Positions 38,596-50,638 of a DNA stretch of 64,000 nucleotides are shown here, piece after piece (position 1 is the stretch's first letter; each line of letters opens with the position of its first letter). The notes beneath the pieces were generated by a model that was given only the letters and a program-made list of their open reading frames with translations, searched no databases and had not been told where the DNA came from. This DNA is from Ipomoea triloba (Eukaryota; Streptophyta; Magnoliopsida; Solanales; Convolvulaceae): NCBI RefSeq assembly GCF_003576645.1, contig NC_044922.1:15118072-15182071 (forward strand), read 5' to 3'. The position numbers and the translations under genes were made by a program.

Positions 38596-39989
38596 GTAAT
38601 TTTTTTTTGTTTTTTTTTTTTGTTTTAAAGGAATGGAAAGAGAGTAACGGTGGATGGCATAGTGGCATACAAATAATAAAAAATAATTTTAAAAAATTAA
38701 AAAAGCCTGAGAGCAATAGGAGCTAGCTGGCACGAGCTCCAATGTAGATCCAAGCTCGTTGTAGTGGGGTCCCACTTGACATGGCCCCACACTACTTCAC
38801 TGGATCACAGCACGCCACGTGGTGCACAGTTCAATGTTCTACCGGCACGTGTACTGATATATCTTGGAGGGCTCAAGTCCGGGACCAGCGGCAGGTGGAA
38901 TGCACCTTAAATTAGAGTAGTTTTCTTTCATTTTTTTTTGGATCCCAAGATTATTAGAAAATTTTTAAATTGGTATCTGATTATTAATTTTTCATATTTG
39001 ACCTCACAATGTTTTAAATCTGGTAACATTTAATCATTTGATTTAAATTTTAGTTATCAATGACCAATTTTGTATCTCTTTATTATTAAACATCAATGCA
39101 TAATAGTTAAATGATTTATTTTAAAAGACAAAATTATATTTTTATTAATATTTTTTTAATTAAAACGTTCGGTCACTAAAAACTAAAAGAAAAAATACTA
39201 CTTGGACTCCCAAGTTATACTCTATACTTTTACTTTATCACACAAAAGTTTGATGTTGACATTTTTCTTGAGATTCACAGAATGAAGATAACCTATCATA
39301 TCTTACCACGTCGAGGAATAGAGATGAAGATGTAGAAAATGAGAGTCCATATAGTAGAATTCAAATTAAAATTAGATCAGAGAAAATTTTAAATACGAAA
39401 ATTAATAATTAAAAAGTAAATATAAAAATGATCTGAAGTACTGGGACCAAAACTGGAAAAACTCTCTCACCTGCCGCGCGTCCTCCCAACGCTTCCGCGT
39501 GGCGACAAATCGGAACGGAGCCGCCGTGGCAGCGGCCACTGCTCTGCTCTCGCCCAAAGAGACAAAAGTTTGGGTTCCCCAAAATGCCCCCCTTGTTTCC
39601 GAAGTGTCAAAGGGAAACCAACACTCTTTCTGTCGCTCTTTTAGGAAATTACCGCCCTCTTTACATTGACGCGTTTGATTGCAGTCAAATGTTCATATTT
39701 GCATGCAGGGAGAAAAGTGATTAGTCAAGATCTTAATTCCTTCTCTTTTTTGTTTTTAACCTTTCTTCTTTATCTTTTCTTTTTCAAAATTACAATTTCT
39801 TTTTTAAAAAAAAAAATTCATATTCTTTGCTTGGACAGACTAAATCTTGAGCCCTATAAACTCGTCTCTAAGCCCACGAATTAAAGAGATAAATTGAGTT
39901 AATCTAACTTTTAGATATAGCACCAAACCAGAGACCTGATACCGAAATATACGCTTTGCACACTAAGAAATCAACCTAAACTCCAATAG
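37731..39989. other. AT-rich intergenic DNA with two low-copy GC-richer patches
   Basis: (TA)n at 38551-38590. Patch 38700-38890 contains CACGTGG and CACGTG G-box/ABRE-like words and GGGTCCCAC. Patch 39465-39665 is GC-rich and gene-promoter-like. No coding frame that I recognise follows either patch, so no gene is called. Confidence 0.45.
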
Positions 39990-40157
39990 TTATACCATGG
40001 ACCTGAGTCCACCTTACAAGGTTGACCTATCGCAATTTACATACTGAATGCCCATTCAATATATAAATTGTGAACATTCCATAAGTAAATTGTGCATTTT
40101 GGATCCGGCTTCACCTTACAAGGTGAACCCAGGTCCACATAATAATTTGCCCCTAAC
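39990..40157. mobile_element. short MITE of the ATGGACC group
   Basis: Left TTATACCATGGACCTGAGTC and, inverted right, ATTATTATGTGGACCTGGGT. TCACCTTACAAGGTGAACCC and CCACCTTACAAGGTTGAC are subterminal hairpins. Confidence 0.6.
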
Positions 40158-40974
40158 TCAATCTCTCAATATTTGTGGCAAGAATTTTTACCTTATCATG
40201 GAAGATGCGTTTTAAATAAGATTTCGCTTCCATCATACCGATGTTTTGGGAGTAAAATGCAATTTCCTCATAAAATTACCTCTTTTGCTCCACATATGAC
40301 AACGACTTTAATAAACTTAGCGAAATCAAAATGTTAGAAATGATGACATGATGTTAGAAGGTTAACAAAATATCATGTTTTTGAAGATTTAGTTAGGATT
40401 TTTGTTGATGTTATTGTGTTGACATGATGTGAGAATGCTAAGATAAAGATGATGATATGATGTTGTTTAACTTTGAATAATCAACCTATATAATCTAGCT
40501 TGACCCCATTACTACTAGCTTTAATTCTATGATATTGTGATTACGTGTACGGTAAACACATAATCTGTTGTTAAAATATTATGTTCTACATTTAACATAT
40601 TATGCGTTTGTAATTGACATATTAAATTATTAACGACAAGTACATAATATGTCAACTTAACACATAATTCGAAAGTTATTTTGTAAGATTCATAATGCAA
40701 TGTTGACCCTAGTTTATGGTATAATTTACCACACTGATCTTGGTGGGCTCAATTACCAATATATATCTTCTTTTTTCTTTTTGCTTCCAATAAAATAAAA
40801 AAATACGTTTTATAACTTTTACTTTTATGTAAGCAGATTATTACTAATTAATTGAAACAAATAAAATGAAAAATAAAAGATTATAATTGTTGGGTGTACT
40901 AAGAATGAAAAAACACTATGGCTTACGCTTGTTAATGCAAAAACAATTTATTATTTTTCTTATTTTACTAAATA
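40158..40974. other. AT-rich intergenic DNA, no gene seen
   Basis: About 40535-40735 may be another decayed MITE: its right end TATGGTATAATTTACCACAC matches the inverted group terminus. No gene. Confidence 0.4.
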
Positions 40975-41005
40975 CTAGTATTTTCACCCATGTGATGCAC
41001 GGAAT
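40975..41005 (-). mobile_element. Helitron 3' terminus
   Basis: The minus strand reads CCGTGCATCACATGG (hairpin), GTGAAAATA and CTAG, followed by T. It lies 330 bp past the helicase stop codon in the correct orientation, so it is probably the end of that Helitron. Confidence 0.7.
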
Positions 41006-41305
41006 GAATTTGATATAATATTTTAATAATATTTGGATCGATATGTAATTATATAAATTATAACATCAAATATTATATAGTGCAATTGAAAAGATGGTTT
41101 GAATCAATTATATTTTGTGATGTTATTCTTACTTGAATTCGACAAAATAATTATTGAACTTATGGCTAATATGTAGATGTAAGCATTCGGTGCTTAAACT
41201 TTGGGATTTTATATATCAATGTTTAGGATTTATATAACTTGGACTAATGTGCTCTTTGAAAAAAGAAAGAAAGAAAGAAAGAAAACATAATATTACTAGT
41301 TCGAA

Positions 41306-43613
41306 TTACACATTATTGAAAATCCCTTTGTAGACGACATTGATAGTAGTAACATAATCTTGTCCATCCTCGTCTAGAGCTAACACCTTCAGGCCATCAG
41401 GATGGGTAACTCAGAAAAAGCCACGTACAATTGACCATGATTAAACACCAATTTTTTCAACAATAACCAACATGAGTTAGTGTTTGACACTGGCTTTTGT
41501 TGATAGCCATGGCATATGCGAGCATCAATGAGAATTGTTTATGTTGGAACTTGAAAGGTAATATCGTTTTAGAAGGAGTGAGAGGCATTCGGGGGATAAG
41601 AACTTTGGTTCCTTCATGTGTCGCATTAACTATTCTTATTTCGACAATGTTGATGAGACCGGAATGCAACAAATAAATGATCCATTAAAAGTCTCGAGTG
41701 GCCCGGTAACAAGATCTAAGTCAAGGAAGATTCAAGAGGCTTTTAACACTTTTGTGCAAACAGATTGGAGTCCAACATCTTTTTGTGAAGAAGAAGATCA
41801 ATCTGGAAAAATAATTCTATTCAATTGTCTTCACATAGAAACTTTTGAAGACAATTCAAACTTCAGTATCAGATCAAATTTCCCGGTGTGAAATTATTTG
41901 CAAGGTGTATTTTTTTTAGGTGGGAAACTACTTTGCAAGAATTGTATTTTTTATTTTTGGGTGGAAATTACTTTTGCAAAATGTTGTATTTTTAATTTTG
42001 GGTGGGAAATTATTTTGTATTTTAATTTTGGGTGGGGAATTATTTTGTATTTTTAATTTTGGGTGGGAATTACTTTTACAAAGTTGTAATTTTTTATTTT
42101 GGGTGGGATTAGTGACCTAGAATATTTAATACATTATTTTCCCCTATAAATACCCCATAAACCCAATGGTTTGAGACACACCTTGTAAGAATTCAATTTG
42201 AGTGAAATTTCTCTCTTTTCTTTGCATGAGAAGTGCATTGAAGTTTAGGTTGTTTGTGAGAAGCATTCAATCTTGGTAGGCTAGTGAGAAGCTAGTTTAT
42301 CCCCTTATCTTGTTATTTATATTCACACACATATCCAAAAACCCAAAAAGAATACTATTAATCATATTATATAGCTAATTTTATTTTTATATCTTAATTC
42401 TAGTGCTAGATTCCTAATACTCTAACTTAGCCTTGCTTAATAATCTGAGGGTTGAGAGTATTATTTGTTAGTTTGGTGAAACATTTGTAGAGTTGGGATC
42501 TCAAAATCCAAGAGTCTACAAGGTAAGATCCTCTTTTGGACACGAAAGGTTCTTGAGTGATTCCTTGAGTGTGCACTTATTGCGGGAAGCAATCCGTGTA
42601 CGCATCAAATGTGATATGTCAATTTTGTAACGATGAGATGCGTACCATTACAAATACCAAGAAAGTGGTCTATGTTCTGCAATAACATAACATTTGCACT
42701 AACCTTTAATGTTAATGAATGATTAGGGCGAGTCCAGATAATCTCAAACTATTTAGGAATTCAACAGTGTGTCATTTTGATAGATTTTCACTGTCTGATT
42801 TTGCCTTACACAAAGAGTCACAACTTAAATATATTCGTCCATCAGTAGTATTCATGTCGCACATGTACTGATGATCAATTTGATCAACGACATCTAAAGT
42901 CGGAGAGATGATCGCTAAACTTTCTAAGTGTGGCACATCAAGCATGTCATCTTTCGCGCTTGGGAAGGTACTTTCCACTATAGTTGCAATGGGATCAAGT
43001 CCACACTTCAACAAAAATTGTGACAGAATATCAATCTCAAAAAATCGTTGTATACAATCCCTGCAATTCCATCTCCAATGTTTGCAATCCATTTTGAAAA
43101 CCAATCAACTGTCTGTCTATCTTCCTCTGAAGCTAAGTTCCATAGTCTCAAGTTCTTTGTGAGACTCAGTACCTTGCAAATCATCCAGAGGTAGGAAGAA
43201 TTAATAGTGGCTTCGAAAACTACTGGTCTCATTGCTTTTGGAATAACGGGAAGAATCTGTCTAAAATCACCGCCCAAAACTACTGTCTTTCCACCAAATG
43301 TCTTTTCAGCAATACCAGGTATGACAAACCGTATTAGGTCCCTCATAGTTTTGTCCAAAGCTTTAAAAAAGTGTTTGTGTGTCATCGGTTCCTCGTCTCA
43401 TATAATCAACTTGCTCCTTATTATAAGCTTAGCAAGGTTACTACCTTACAATATATTACACGTAGAATCTTTCTTTTCAAATAGTGGTATAGCAAATTTG
43501 GAATGCGCCGTCCTACCTCCCAGCAAAAGCAAAGATGCTATTCCACTCAAAGCAACATTCAAAACAATATCACCGCAACTCCTTATCTTTGACGATAATG
43601 TTCTCCATACGAA
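41306..43613 (-). pseudogene. Helitron Rep/helicase, C-terminal PIF1-like helicase remnant
   Basis: The minus strand holds a PIF1-type helicase. In order: VWRTLSSKIRSCGDIVLNVA, SKLIIWDEEPMTHKHFFKAL, FGGKTVVLGGDFRQILPVIP, then HLESLAIISPTLDVVDQI and VEFLNSLRLSGL, then FKFQHKQFSLMLAYAMAINK and DGLKVLALDEDGQDY near the stop at 41306. It starts just after the expected Walker A (GGTGKT), which is missing, as are the Rep and N-terminal parts. Several frameshifts are present (for example near 43080 and 41455). A solo LTR (41651-42607) interrupts it. Confidence 0.88.
41651..42607 (+). mobile_element. solo LTR (957 bp) with pol C-terminus encoded inside it
   Basis: It starts TGATGAGACCGG and ends GTACGCATCA, with a perfect 5-bp duplication AATGT (41646-41650, 42608-42612). 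A TATA box TATAAATA lies at 42145. The first 240 bp are open and read DPLKVSSGPVTRSKSRKIQE then AFNTFVQ, a motif found at the C-terminus of Ty3/gypsy polyproteins, so the parent's pol frame ran into its 3' LTR. Around 41905-42110 the phrase TTTTGGGTGGGAA.TTA is repeated about five times. Confidence 0.85.
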
Positions 43614-43822
43614 GAAAAATAACATATATGTTATAATTTGTTTGAGTACATATATGTTACAATTTAAAACTATAACAACTCTACTATAACCACTTTTAAT
43701 TAATGTTTCTTTAATTTTATTTAACTAAGCATTTGGAAGAAATTAAAATACTTTGCTATATGCCCATTTAATTTTTGTTAGTATGTCTTTTATTTATTTA
43801 ATTAAACATTTCTGAATAATAG
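43614..43822. other. AT-rich spacer at the truncated edge of the Helitron
   Basis: Starts with ACATATATGTTA direct repeats. No coding sequence. Confidence 0.5.
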
Positions 43823-43947
43823 ATGTCATGTAGTGACTCTCCCATATGGGAGGTCATGAGATCGAACCTCACTGGAGGTGTTGTTAACTCTTTGTGCTTC
43901 AATAGGTTGAGTATGGACAGATATTACAATGTAATAGATAGATTACT
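43823..43947 (+). mobile_element. SINE, diverged
   Basis: ATGTAGTGACTCTCCCATAT, GAGATCGAACCTC (B box), CTTTGTGCTTCAATAGGTTG and CAATGTAATAGATAGATTA match the SINE family of 58055 in order. Confidence 0.65.
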
Positions 43948-45056
43948 ATACATTAGCTTTTCATCTTTTTGTTACTATCCATTTTTACATTGTTATTGCT
44001 ACAACATTAATGTTTATTTTATAAATACTAAAAAATCAAAATGTTAATAGTAAGAATAGACCAAATAATATTTATTTATTACAATTTAAAACTATACCAA
44101 TTTCACTATAATCACTTTTAAATTAACGTTTCTTTAATTTTATTTAACTAAGCATTTGAAAAAATTAAAATAATATACTAGCTATATGCTCATTTAATTT
44201 TTTTAATATGGCTTTTATTTATTTAATTAAACATTTCTAAACAATAGTAGCATTTCTTATTCTAACATCAACAAATTGATAAATAAGAATAAAAATTATA
44301 ATAATTAATGAAATACACAAAAATATAAATTATTCGTACTTTATAATATTGTTTTCAAATTTTTAATTAGATAAAATAAAAGACATATTAATAAAAATTA
44401 TAGGGGTAGACATTTCACTTTGGTTTCTTTAATGTATAATTGTAGTATGAATATGAATTGTATTACCATATTTTACAATATTACGTCGCAGGAAAGTATA
44501 TGTACTGTATTATTACGATTAATAATTTTAATATATAATTATATTATGAATATGAAAGTAGAAAAATATATATTGTATTAGGACTTGTATTACCATATTT
44601 TAATATACAATTGTAGTATGAATATGAATTGTATTTTCATATTTTACTATATTACGCAAACTATATTAATAGTATATGATTTTTTAAGCGAAAAGGTAAA
44701 ATGAAGAATTTAATTTTTATTAATATCTCTTTTCAAATGCATATTGGTTAATAGTCTAACAACAATTTATTAATAATGTATATATGCTTTCTGAAAATCG
44801 TACGATGTCTTTAAGTTAAAAGAAATCACAAATTTATTTAAATATAAAATGTATGTACAACAACGTTATCCAAAACAATTTTTAAGATTTATGTAACATA
44901 TCACATTATTCCCTTAAAATTGTACAGTTCACGTGGAATGACGCCCGGCGGTACGTCGTTTCGTGGTGATTTCACAGGGGTAAAGTGGTGATTTCACATG
45001 GTCTAAGTTACAGGACAGTTTAGAGAGAGAAACGGAACCTTATCCAACCAAGTCTT
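43948..45056. other. AT-rich intergenic DNA upstream of the S40 gene
   Basis: Repeated TAATATATAATTGTAGTATGAATATGAATTG-type words (as at 44440 and 44610) indicate a decayed local duplication. About 44965-45000 has GTGGTGATTTCACA twice. No gene. Confidence 0.45.
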
Positions 45057-45064
45057 TATAAAAG
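45057..45064 (+). promoter_or_regulatory. TATA box of the S40 gene
   Basis: TATAAAAG lies about 200 bp upstream of the ATG. The leader between has GAGAGA runs (45131-45174), common in plant 5' UTRs. Confidence 0.65.
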
Positions 45065-45267
45065 CAGATCAAATCTCCAGCGGAGGAGCAGCCCAAGGTA
45101 TTACATACACATATCTGTATATATATGTTGGAGAGAGAATGTGTGAGAGTCAGTGATTGTAGAGAGAGAAAGAGTCCATACGCTGTACCAAACATCATCG
45201 TACGCCCGAAAATTCATCATCGGACATCAAATCTCGACGCGGCGGCGGCAACCACCGGCGATTCGTA

Positions 45268-45765
45268 ATGGCGGCTTCGAAGAGCTATTTCGCGAGGGGG
45301 AACTACCGGTTCCTGGCGAGTGATCGCGACGCGCCTGCGGCGGCGGCGACCGGCGACTCGGTGTTCGAGCTCGACGAGTCGGACGTGTGGAGCACGGAGC
45401 GGTCCGCCTCGCCGGAGTGCCGGAAGGCGGTGGCGAGCGGCCGCGTCTCGCGGAAACAGTCCGGCGGCGGCGGCGGGAAGAGCGAGCGCGTGCCGGCGTC
45501 CCTGCCGGTGAACGTCCCCGACTGGTCGAAGATTCTGAAGGACGAGTACAGGGAGAATCGCCGGCGCGACGGTTACGACGACGACGACTTTGACGAGAAA
45601 TACGGCGATGATAGGGTTCCGCCGCACGAGTTTCTCGCGCGGCAGTTGGCGACGGCGAGAATCGCCTCCTTCTCGGTGCACGAAGGCGTCGGACGCACCC
45701 TCAAGGGGAGAGATCTGAGTAAGGTTCGCAACGCAATCTGGGAGAAAACCGGCTTCCAGGATTAA
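45268..45765 (+). CDS. senescence regulator S40 family protein (DUF584)
   Basis: 165 aa, single exon, typical of the S40/DUF584 family, whose members are nuclear proteins induced in leaf senescence, dark and stress. Visible family marks: [12 protein letters not shown] near residues 31-42; [16 protein letters not shown] near 75-90; an acidic stretch [33 protein letters not shown] and [20 protein letters not shown], ending WEKTGFQD. The first ATG is used; a TATA box and GA-rich leader precede it. Coding GC is high compared with the flanks. No intron or break is seen. It has no functional neighbour in the window. The exact paralogue and its target genes cannot be told from the sequence. Confidence 0.93.
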   Translation: MAASKSYFARGNYRFLASDRDAPAAAATGDSVFELDESDVWSTERSASPECRKAVASGRVSRKQSGGGGGKSERVPASLPVNVPDWSKILKDEYRENRRRDGYDDDDFDEKYGDDRVPPHEFLARQLATARIASFSVHEGVGRTLKGRDLSKVRNAIWEKTGFQD

Positions 45766-46476
45766 CCATAACTCCTTAATTTTTTACAGTTTCACTCCAA
45801 ATTTTACCGTGGCTATATTTCCGGATTTTTACTTTCTTTTTTGTTTTCCTTTTTTTTTTTTTTTTAAATTTATGTTCATCTCGGAAGTGAATTTCTTAGT
45901 AGGAAGCGGATTACATGAACGTAATCTGCACGTTTTGGAGAGAAATTAAAGAAATTATATATATTTCTTACGTCACATGGTGAATTTTTCAGATTTTTTT
46001 TTTGTACAAGTAATTGCAATATTAATTAGATAAAATTTGATATAAATAATATTGTCAAAATTAATCCACCAAGATACTAATATAATCTAAAAGTAAAGAT
46101 TGACTTTTATATCTAAAATCCTTCTGAGCTAAGTTTTCTCCTGAGACTCCGAATATATAGAAGTCAAATTATTTAACATCGTAACTCAAATTTGGTCAGG
46201 TCGCGAGGTATGAGTAGGTCTTAATTGTAGATTAAGTTTTAACTGTAAAAAGTATTTTTAAACCCGTATTATGTTCAGATTAATTTTGTTCACATTAACC
46301 CGTTCACATTGAATCGACCCAATTAAGGGAAAAAATATTGGTTAGATTGATCAAGAGTGTATGGCCACTCACGTTAACTAAGTTGGTTCATCGTAACTCA
46401 AATTGATTTGTCCAAAAAAAAAAGTTTCAAAATTTTGTTTAATGTGAAACCAATAGACTTATAAATGACTGTAAGA
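45766..46476 (+). other. region downstream of the S40 gene, including its 3' UTR
   Basis: AT-rich with poly-T near 45850. No gene is seen. A poly-A signal could not be chosen with confidence. Confidence 0.4.
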
Positions 46477-46638
46477 TGCTACCATGTACTCATAGAACAA
46501 AACCAAGCTGCAGACTGGTTAGCCAAAAACTGCGGTGATGGTTGGGATATTTCTGTGCTTTCTACATGCCCGTCTGGAGAGCTTGCTGCGTGCATCCGTT
46601 GCGATAAAGTGGGGCTGCCGAGGTTTCGAGGCGACTAA
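46477..46638 (+). pseudogene. LINE 3' end: C-terminal RNase H fragment
   Basis: The frame reads CYHVLIEQNQAADWLAKNCG and ends LPRFRGD. H-x-x-x-E-x-N-x-A-A-D-x-L-A is the end of the RNase H domain in plant LINEs. A short 3' UTR and poly-A (46681-46693) follow, as expected for a 5'-truncated insertion. Confidence 0.75.
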
Positions 46639-46700
46639 TTTTTGTCTTTTTTTCTGGGATTGTGCCCTTCCTGTTCATCCAAAAAAAAAAAAACTATTTC

Positions 46701-46945
46701 GAGTTAATACCTGATTTGATTCATCGACTATTAGAATTTCACCATTTTAATACTCAATTTTTAAGCTTATTCAATTTTATCTCCAATTGTGCAATTGCTA
46801 ACTAAAATTAAGACTATTTTAGTTTGGACAAATGGCTATTTTAGGTACAAATTGCATAATTGTGAATGAAATTGAGCAAATTTGAAAGTTAATAATCAAA
46901 GTGGTGAAATCCTAATAGTGGAGAGACCAAATCGAGTATTAACTC
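46701..46945. mobile_element. TIR MITE with GAGTTAATAC ends
   Basis: GAGTTAATACCTGATTTG and, inverted, GAGTTAATACTCGATTTGG. Inverted similarity covers about 100 bp on each side (TTCACCATTTTAATACTCAA, AATTGTGCAATT). Flanks are not clearly duplicated. It sits immediately after the LINE poly-A. Confidence 0.65.
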
Positions 46946-49900
46946 ATAATTATTCAAAGTATAGACTTCATGTGCAGTTGCCTAATAACTAATCAAATTT
47001 TTTTTAATTGTTTTGGTAATCACGGCCTTGTGATTTTAGTCTGCAAATGATCACAAGGAGGTAAATCATTTTAAGCTTATTAATCGGTCCAAATCAAGAA
47101 AGGCAATAGATCACTCCCCCGAGAAGTCAACATGAAACATTAAACTCCGGTCATCAAGTCAATAATTTGATTAACTTGATTGAGGTTATTTAACCCGTTA
47201 AATTTTTTTATCAGGTGATACTATAATTCATGGCAAAAAATAACATTTTTAATGAAATATTAAATTTATTGATTATAGATTTGTTTAAGGATGAAATCCT
47301 GAGCTGTAACTCCATCTTATCCAAACTATCACTCAATACATTTGTTAAAAGTATATGTGATTATTTAAGTGGGCAATGCATTAAACCATATGGGATTTAA
47401 TTAAGATTTGGTACAAACCTAGAAATCTACACAACAATAATCCAATCTTAAAGATAATGAAATTTATTGGGGGGAATAATGAAGCATAACAAATGTAAGA
47501 TGCCACAACCCAATTAAGGACTTATATATACACATGTTATTCTCTATATATGCATGTCTCTATCAATATCTCTATTATATATATATAGGCCCCCCCGGGG
47601 GGGTGTGGGTGCATGCACTCTTGTATAATGGTCCACCAGCTTGTGACTGCAAGGACCAGCAGGTTTGGCCTGAAGTAACATTACAGTTCCAAGCAACTAC
47701 CAGGTGGCACCCCCTTCTATTGTCCCCAAACTAGGATAAGAAAGATGCTTTGCCTTCCATATCTGTAAAATTAAATAAATAATAAAAGAGTCGATGAACT
47801 TGTGGTCGTGTAATTGAGTCTCTTTAACCTATAATCAATGGGCTACGTACTGGTAAAAAGATGATGACATGACATATTTTACCTTTTTTTAAAAAAAATT
47901 TATCAAAATATTATTTTTTGGTGAGCGATAACAACAATCTCGACCGGCGAGTGGCCTTCTTCCTTGATTTGAAAAAGCGATTGGTAAACATTGTCAGCGT
48001 GCGGTGGAGGCCTTGAAAGTAGTGACAATTTTGTATAATAATTTTATAAATAAAATATTATTATAAATATATTTTATTTTGTTTTATTTTTTATTTGCAT
48101 AGGTGGCTTGAGACATAAGCTATACAGTAGGATTTAGTAATTTTGACCTAGAGATAACTAGCTATTGGGCACGGATTGGATGCATCAAAATAGCAAGTTG
48201 ATGTGTTAGTTGCAACTTTTTAAATTTGAAGTGTTTAATTAGTTTTTAAGGGCATATTTGACCTTTTTATAAAAAAAAATAATGAATAATTATATGCTAC
48301 AAAAAACTAGTATTTTGTGTCGATTGAAAACTTAAAAAGGAGCAAATGATTTTGTGGTCTACTGGTTCCCTCAAATGGGAGGTCCCATCATAATATTTTT
48401 CAACTCCTCCGAAAGGAAGAGTGACAATTTGATCATTTACGTACCCATCTGGTTATGGTAGATTTTTTTTTCTCTTTCTTCAATGGAAGGGAGGGTTCAG
48501 ATCCATTTTATTGTAGAGTCCTATGCAATACCCAAAAGATGCATGTACGGTTGTTCAATTCCTTTTTCATGCGAGCTAAAGAACATTTTGTTATATCATA
48601 AGGGTAATGATCCATCAACATAGGACTTCTTCTTCTTCTTCTTTCTTTCTTTCTTTTTTTTTTTTTTTTTTTTTAAGAGTCCCGCAGGAGAACTTCTCTT
48701 GGAAATGAAAAAAGCGTTGAAATTGCGTGACACATCGCAGAGATTTATGTACAAAGAACCGGCAACCCTACCTCAACCATACCCGAGACATGGATGAAGA
48801 CATTTTCTTTTTAGCAAGACAAGTCAGGTTCAAGCCGCCTCAGTGTGTTACAGTTACAGACTTATTTTTTTTTAATTATTATTACTATTTTATTGATTAA
48901 TGGGTTTAAGCCGCCTCAGTGGGTTGCACACTTATTTTTTAAATTAACCCGACATATGCTCACTTTAGGTATAATCCCTACACTACTGCTGCCGAGGTTC
49001 GAACCTAGATCTCTTCTCCCAATAATTATTTACTGAACCAATGAGGAGTGAAAATTTTATGAAAGCAGATAATAACCTTAGATTCAATATAACTATTTTT
49101 TATATCATTTCATTTAGTATGAATAAAATGTATATATTTTAAAATACATTAAAATTTCTATTAACCACCTAAATAATTGAATTTTAAATTACAAAAAGAA
49201 AAGTTTAATAAAGTAAAAGAAAATGAAACAACAATTTAGTTTATCATTGAATAATAAACATGAAAAGTATAATATTTTTAAAAATGAGTAATTTTTTTAA
49301 AGATCAAACAAACAATTCATATCAATTTCTATTTGTAGAATTGATAAGTATCAAGACATTCTTCAAAAACCTAACATTACTATCCAATTCAATAAGTTTA
49401 CTAATGCAAACCAAATAAACATCAATACCTTTGCTACATTATATAATATTATCACAAGACATGAATTAATCGTTAGGAAAAATTATAAAATAATTCTTAC
49501 ATGGCTTAAATCGCATTAGAAAAATCATATGCGACAAACTCAATCGAAAAGGGTGTTGATCAGAATTGAACTTGTAACCTTTAGATATAAAAATCATGCT
49601 CTACTCACTCAACTACTCCATTTGGGAAAAAAGTATTATTATTATTATCTTTTTAAAAAAAAAATTGATCTCTCTTAATTGAAAATTAAAAATTTATTAC
49701 TCATGGAACTAATTGACCCGGGGTATGTATTCACGATCAACAAGCTCGCTCGCATAACATATAAAGGGGTATACATTAGGAAGGATAATACAATTGCAAT
49801 AATATTTCCTTGATATAAAAGATGAATATAGCAATAATCATGGAATAATGTTTGAATGTATTACAAGGAGATTGTGTAATAATTGAGAGATATTAGAACA

Positions 49901-49994
49901 TAGAATGTCTTCTTGAGAGATTGGACATAGAATGTAATGCCAAGACAATGGAACTTTTATACAAAGAAAATGGGCTTAACAAACTCCTAAAAGG
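46946..49994. other. intergenic DNA with SINE-like pieces, no gene seen
   Basis: About 47030-47170 is a SINE-like copy (CACAAGGAGGTAAATCATTT). 48348-48405 resembles a SINE 5' half (TTTTGTGGTCTACTGGTTCC). 48640-48675 is pyrimidine-rich. 48920-49042 in inverse sense has GATCTAGGTTCGAACCTCGG, a B-box-like element. 49715-49990 resembles an old LTR edge (GACCCGGGGTATG) but is unproven. Confidence 0.4.
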
Positions 49995-50275
49995 AGCAAA
50001 TTATTGTGTAGGCCAAGGTCAAAAACGATGTCGTTGAATTTTATGAGTTAGAATAATGTACTTTATGTGTTAGAATAATGTACATTATGTGTTAAATAAT
50101 AAAATTTATGGGGTAAGATAATGTATTTTATAAGTTAAAATAATGTACATTATGAGTTATAAAAATATATGTTGCAATAAGTCGAGTGAAAAAAAATTAT
50201 GCGAAACGACGTGATTTTTTTTTACGGTAGTCCACATAATTGTATAGAGCACGGTTCACGGAATAACTACCGCCT
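49995..50275. mobile_element. MITE of the GCAAATTATT group
   Basis: The left end GCAAATTATTGTGTAGGCC then AAAACGATGTCGTT, and inverted right AATTATGTGGACTACCG then CACGTCGTTTCG. The interior is a chain of about 20-24-bp units of the type TTAGAATAATGTACATTATG. Confidence 0.6.
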
Positions 50276-50638
50276 AAAAATATGATGGGTCATGATACTA
50301 AGTCCAGGCCCCATGCGGTGGACCGTAAAACTAAGTCAATGCTTATGATCCCCGGTCCGGAGACGGGCTCCAGATTTTGAACTTTCCTTGAGCCCCCAGT
50401 GATCTTCTTGGATCCCAAATAATAGGCTCCCAGACCTCATGTCCCTATTATTTGGCCTATTGCAATATCTCCATCAATTACCTAGACATTAATGCATTGT
50501 TTTGGAAAGTCACTACACACTACCAGGCTGTACATGTCTGATCAAATTGGTTTATTGACCTTGACAAGTTGAACGTTAACATGTACAAGGAAATGACCCA
50601 AGGACTGAAATAAGTTGCATCTTTATAATTGTTCAAAC
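50276..50638. other. spacer, no gene seen
   Basis: Possible LTR-like scraps (GGATCCCAAATAATAGGCTC). Nothing firm. Confidence 0.35.

Noticed and set aside
45217..45681. 154-codon minus-strand frame opposite the S40 gene
   Set aside because: Antisense shadow of a GC-rich coding region; only the plus frame has the S40 motifs.
47534..47734. 66-codon frame after CCCCCCCGGGGGGG
   Set aside because: No family resemblance; short palindromic GC run in a TATA-rich context, likely a repeat scrap.
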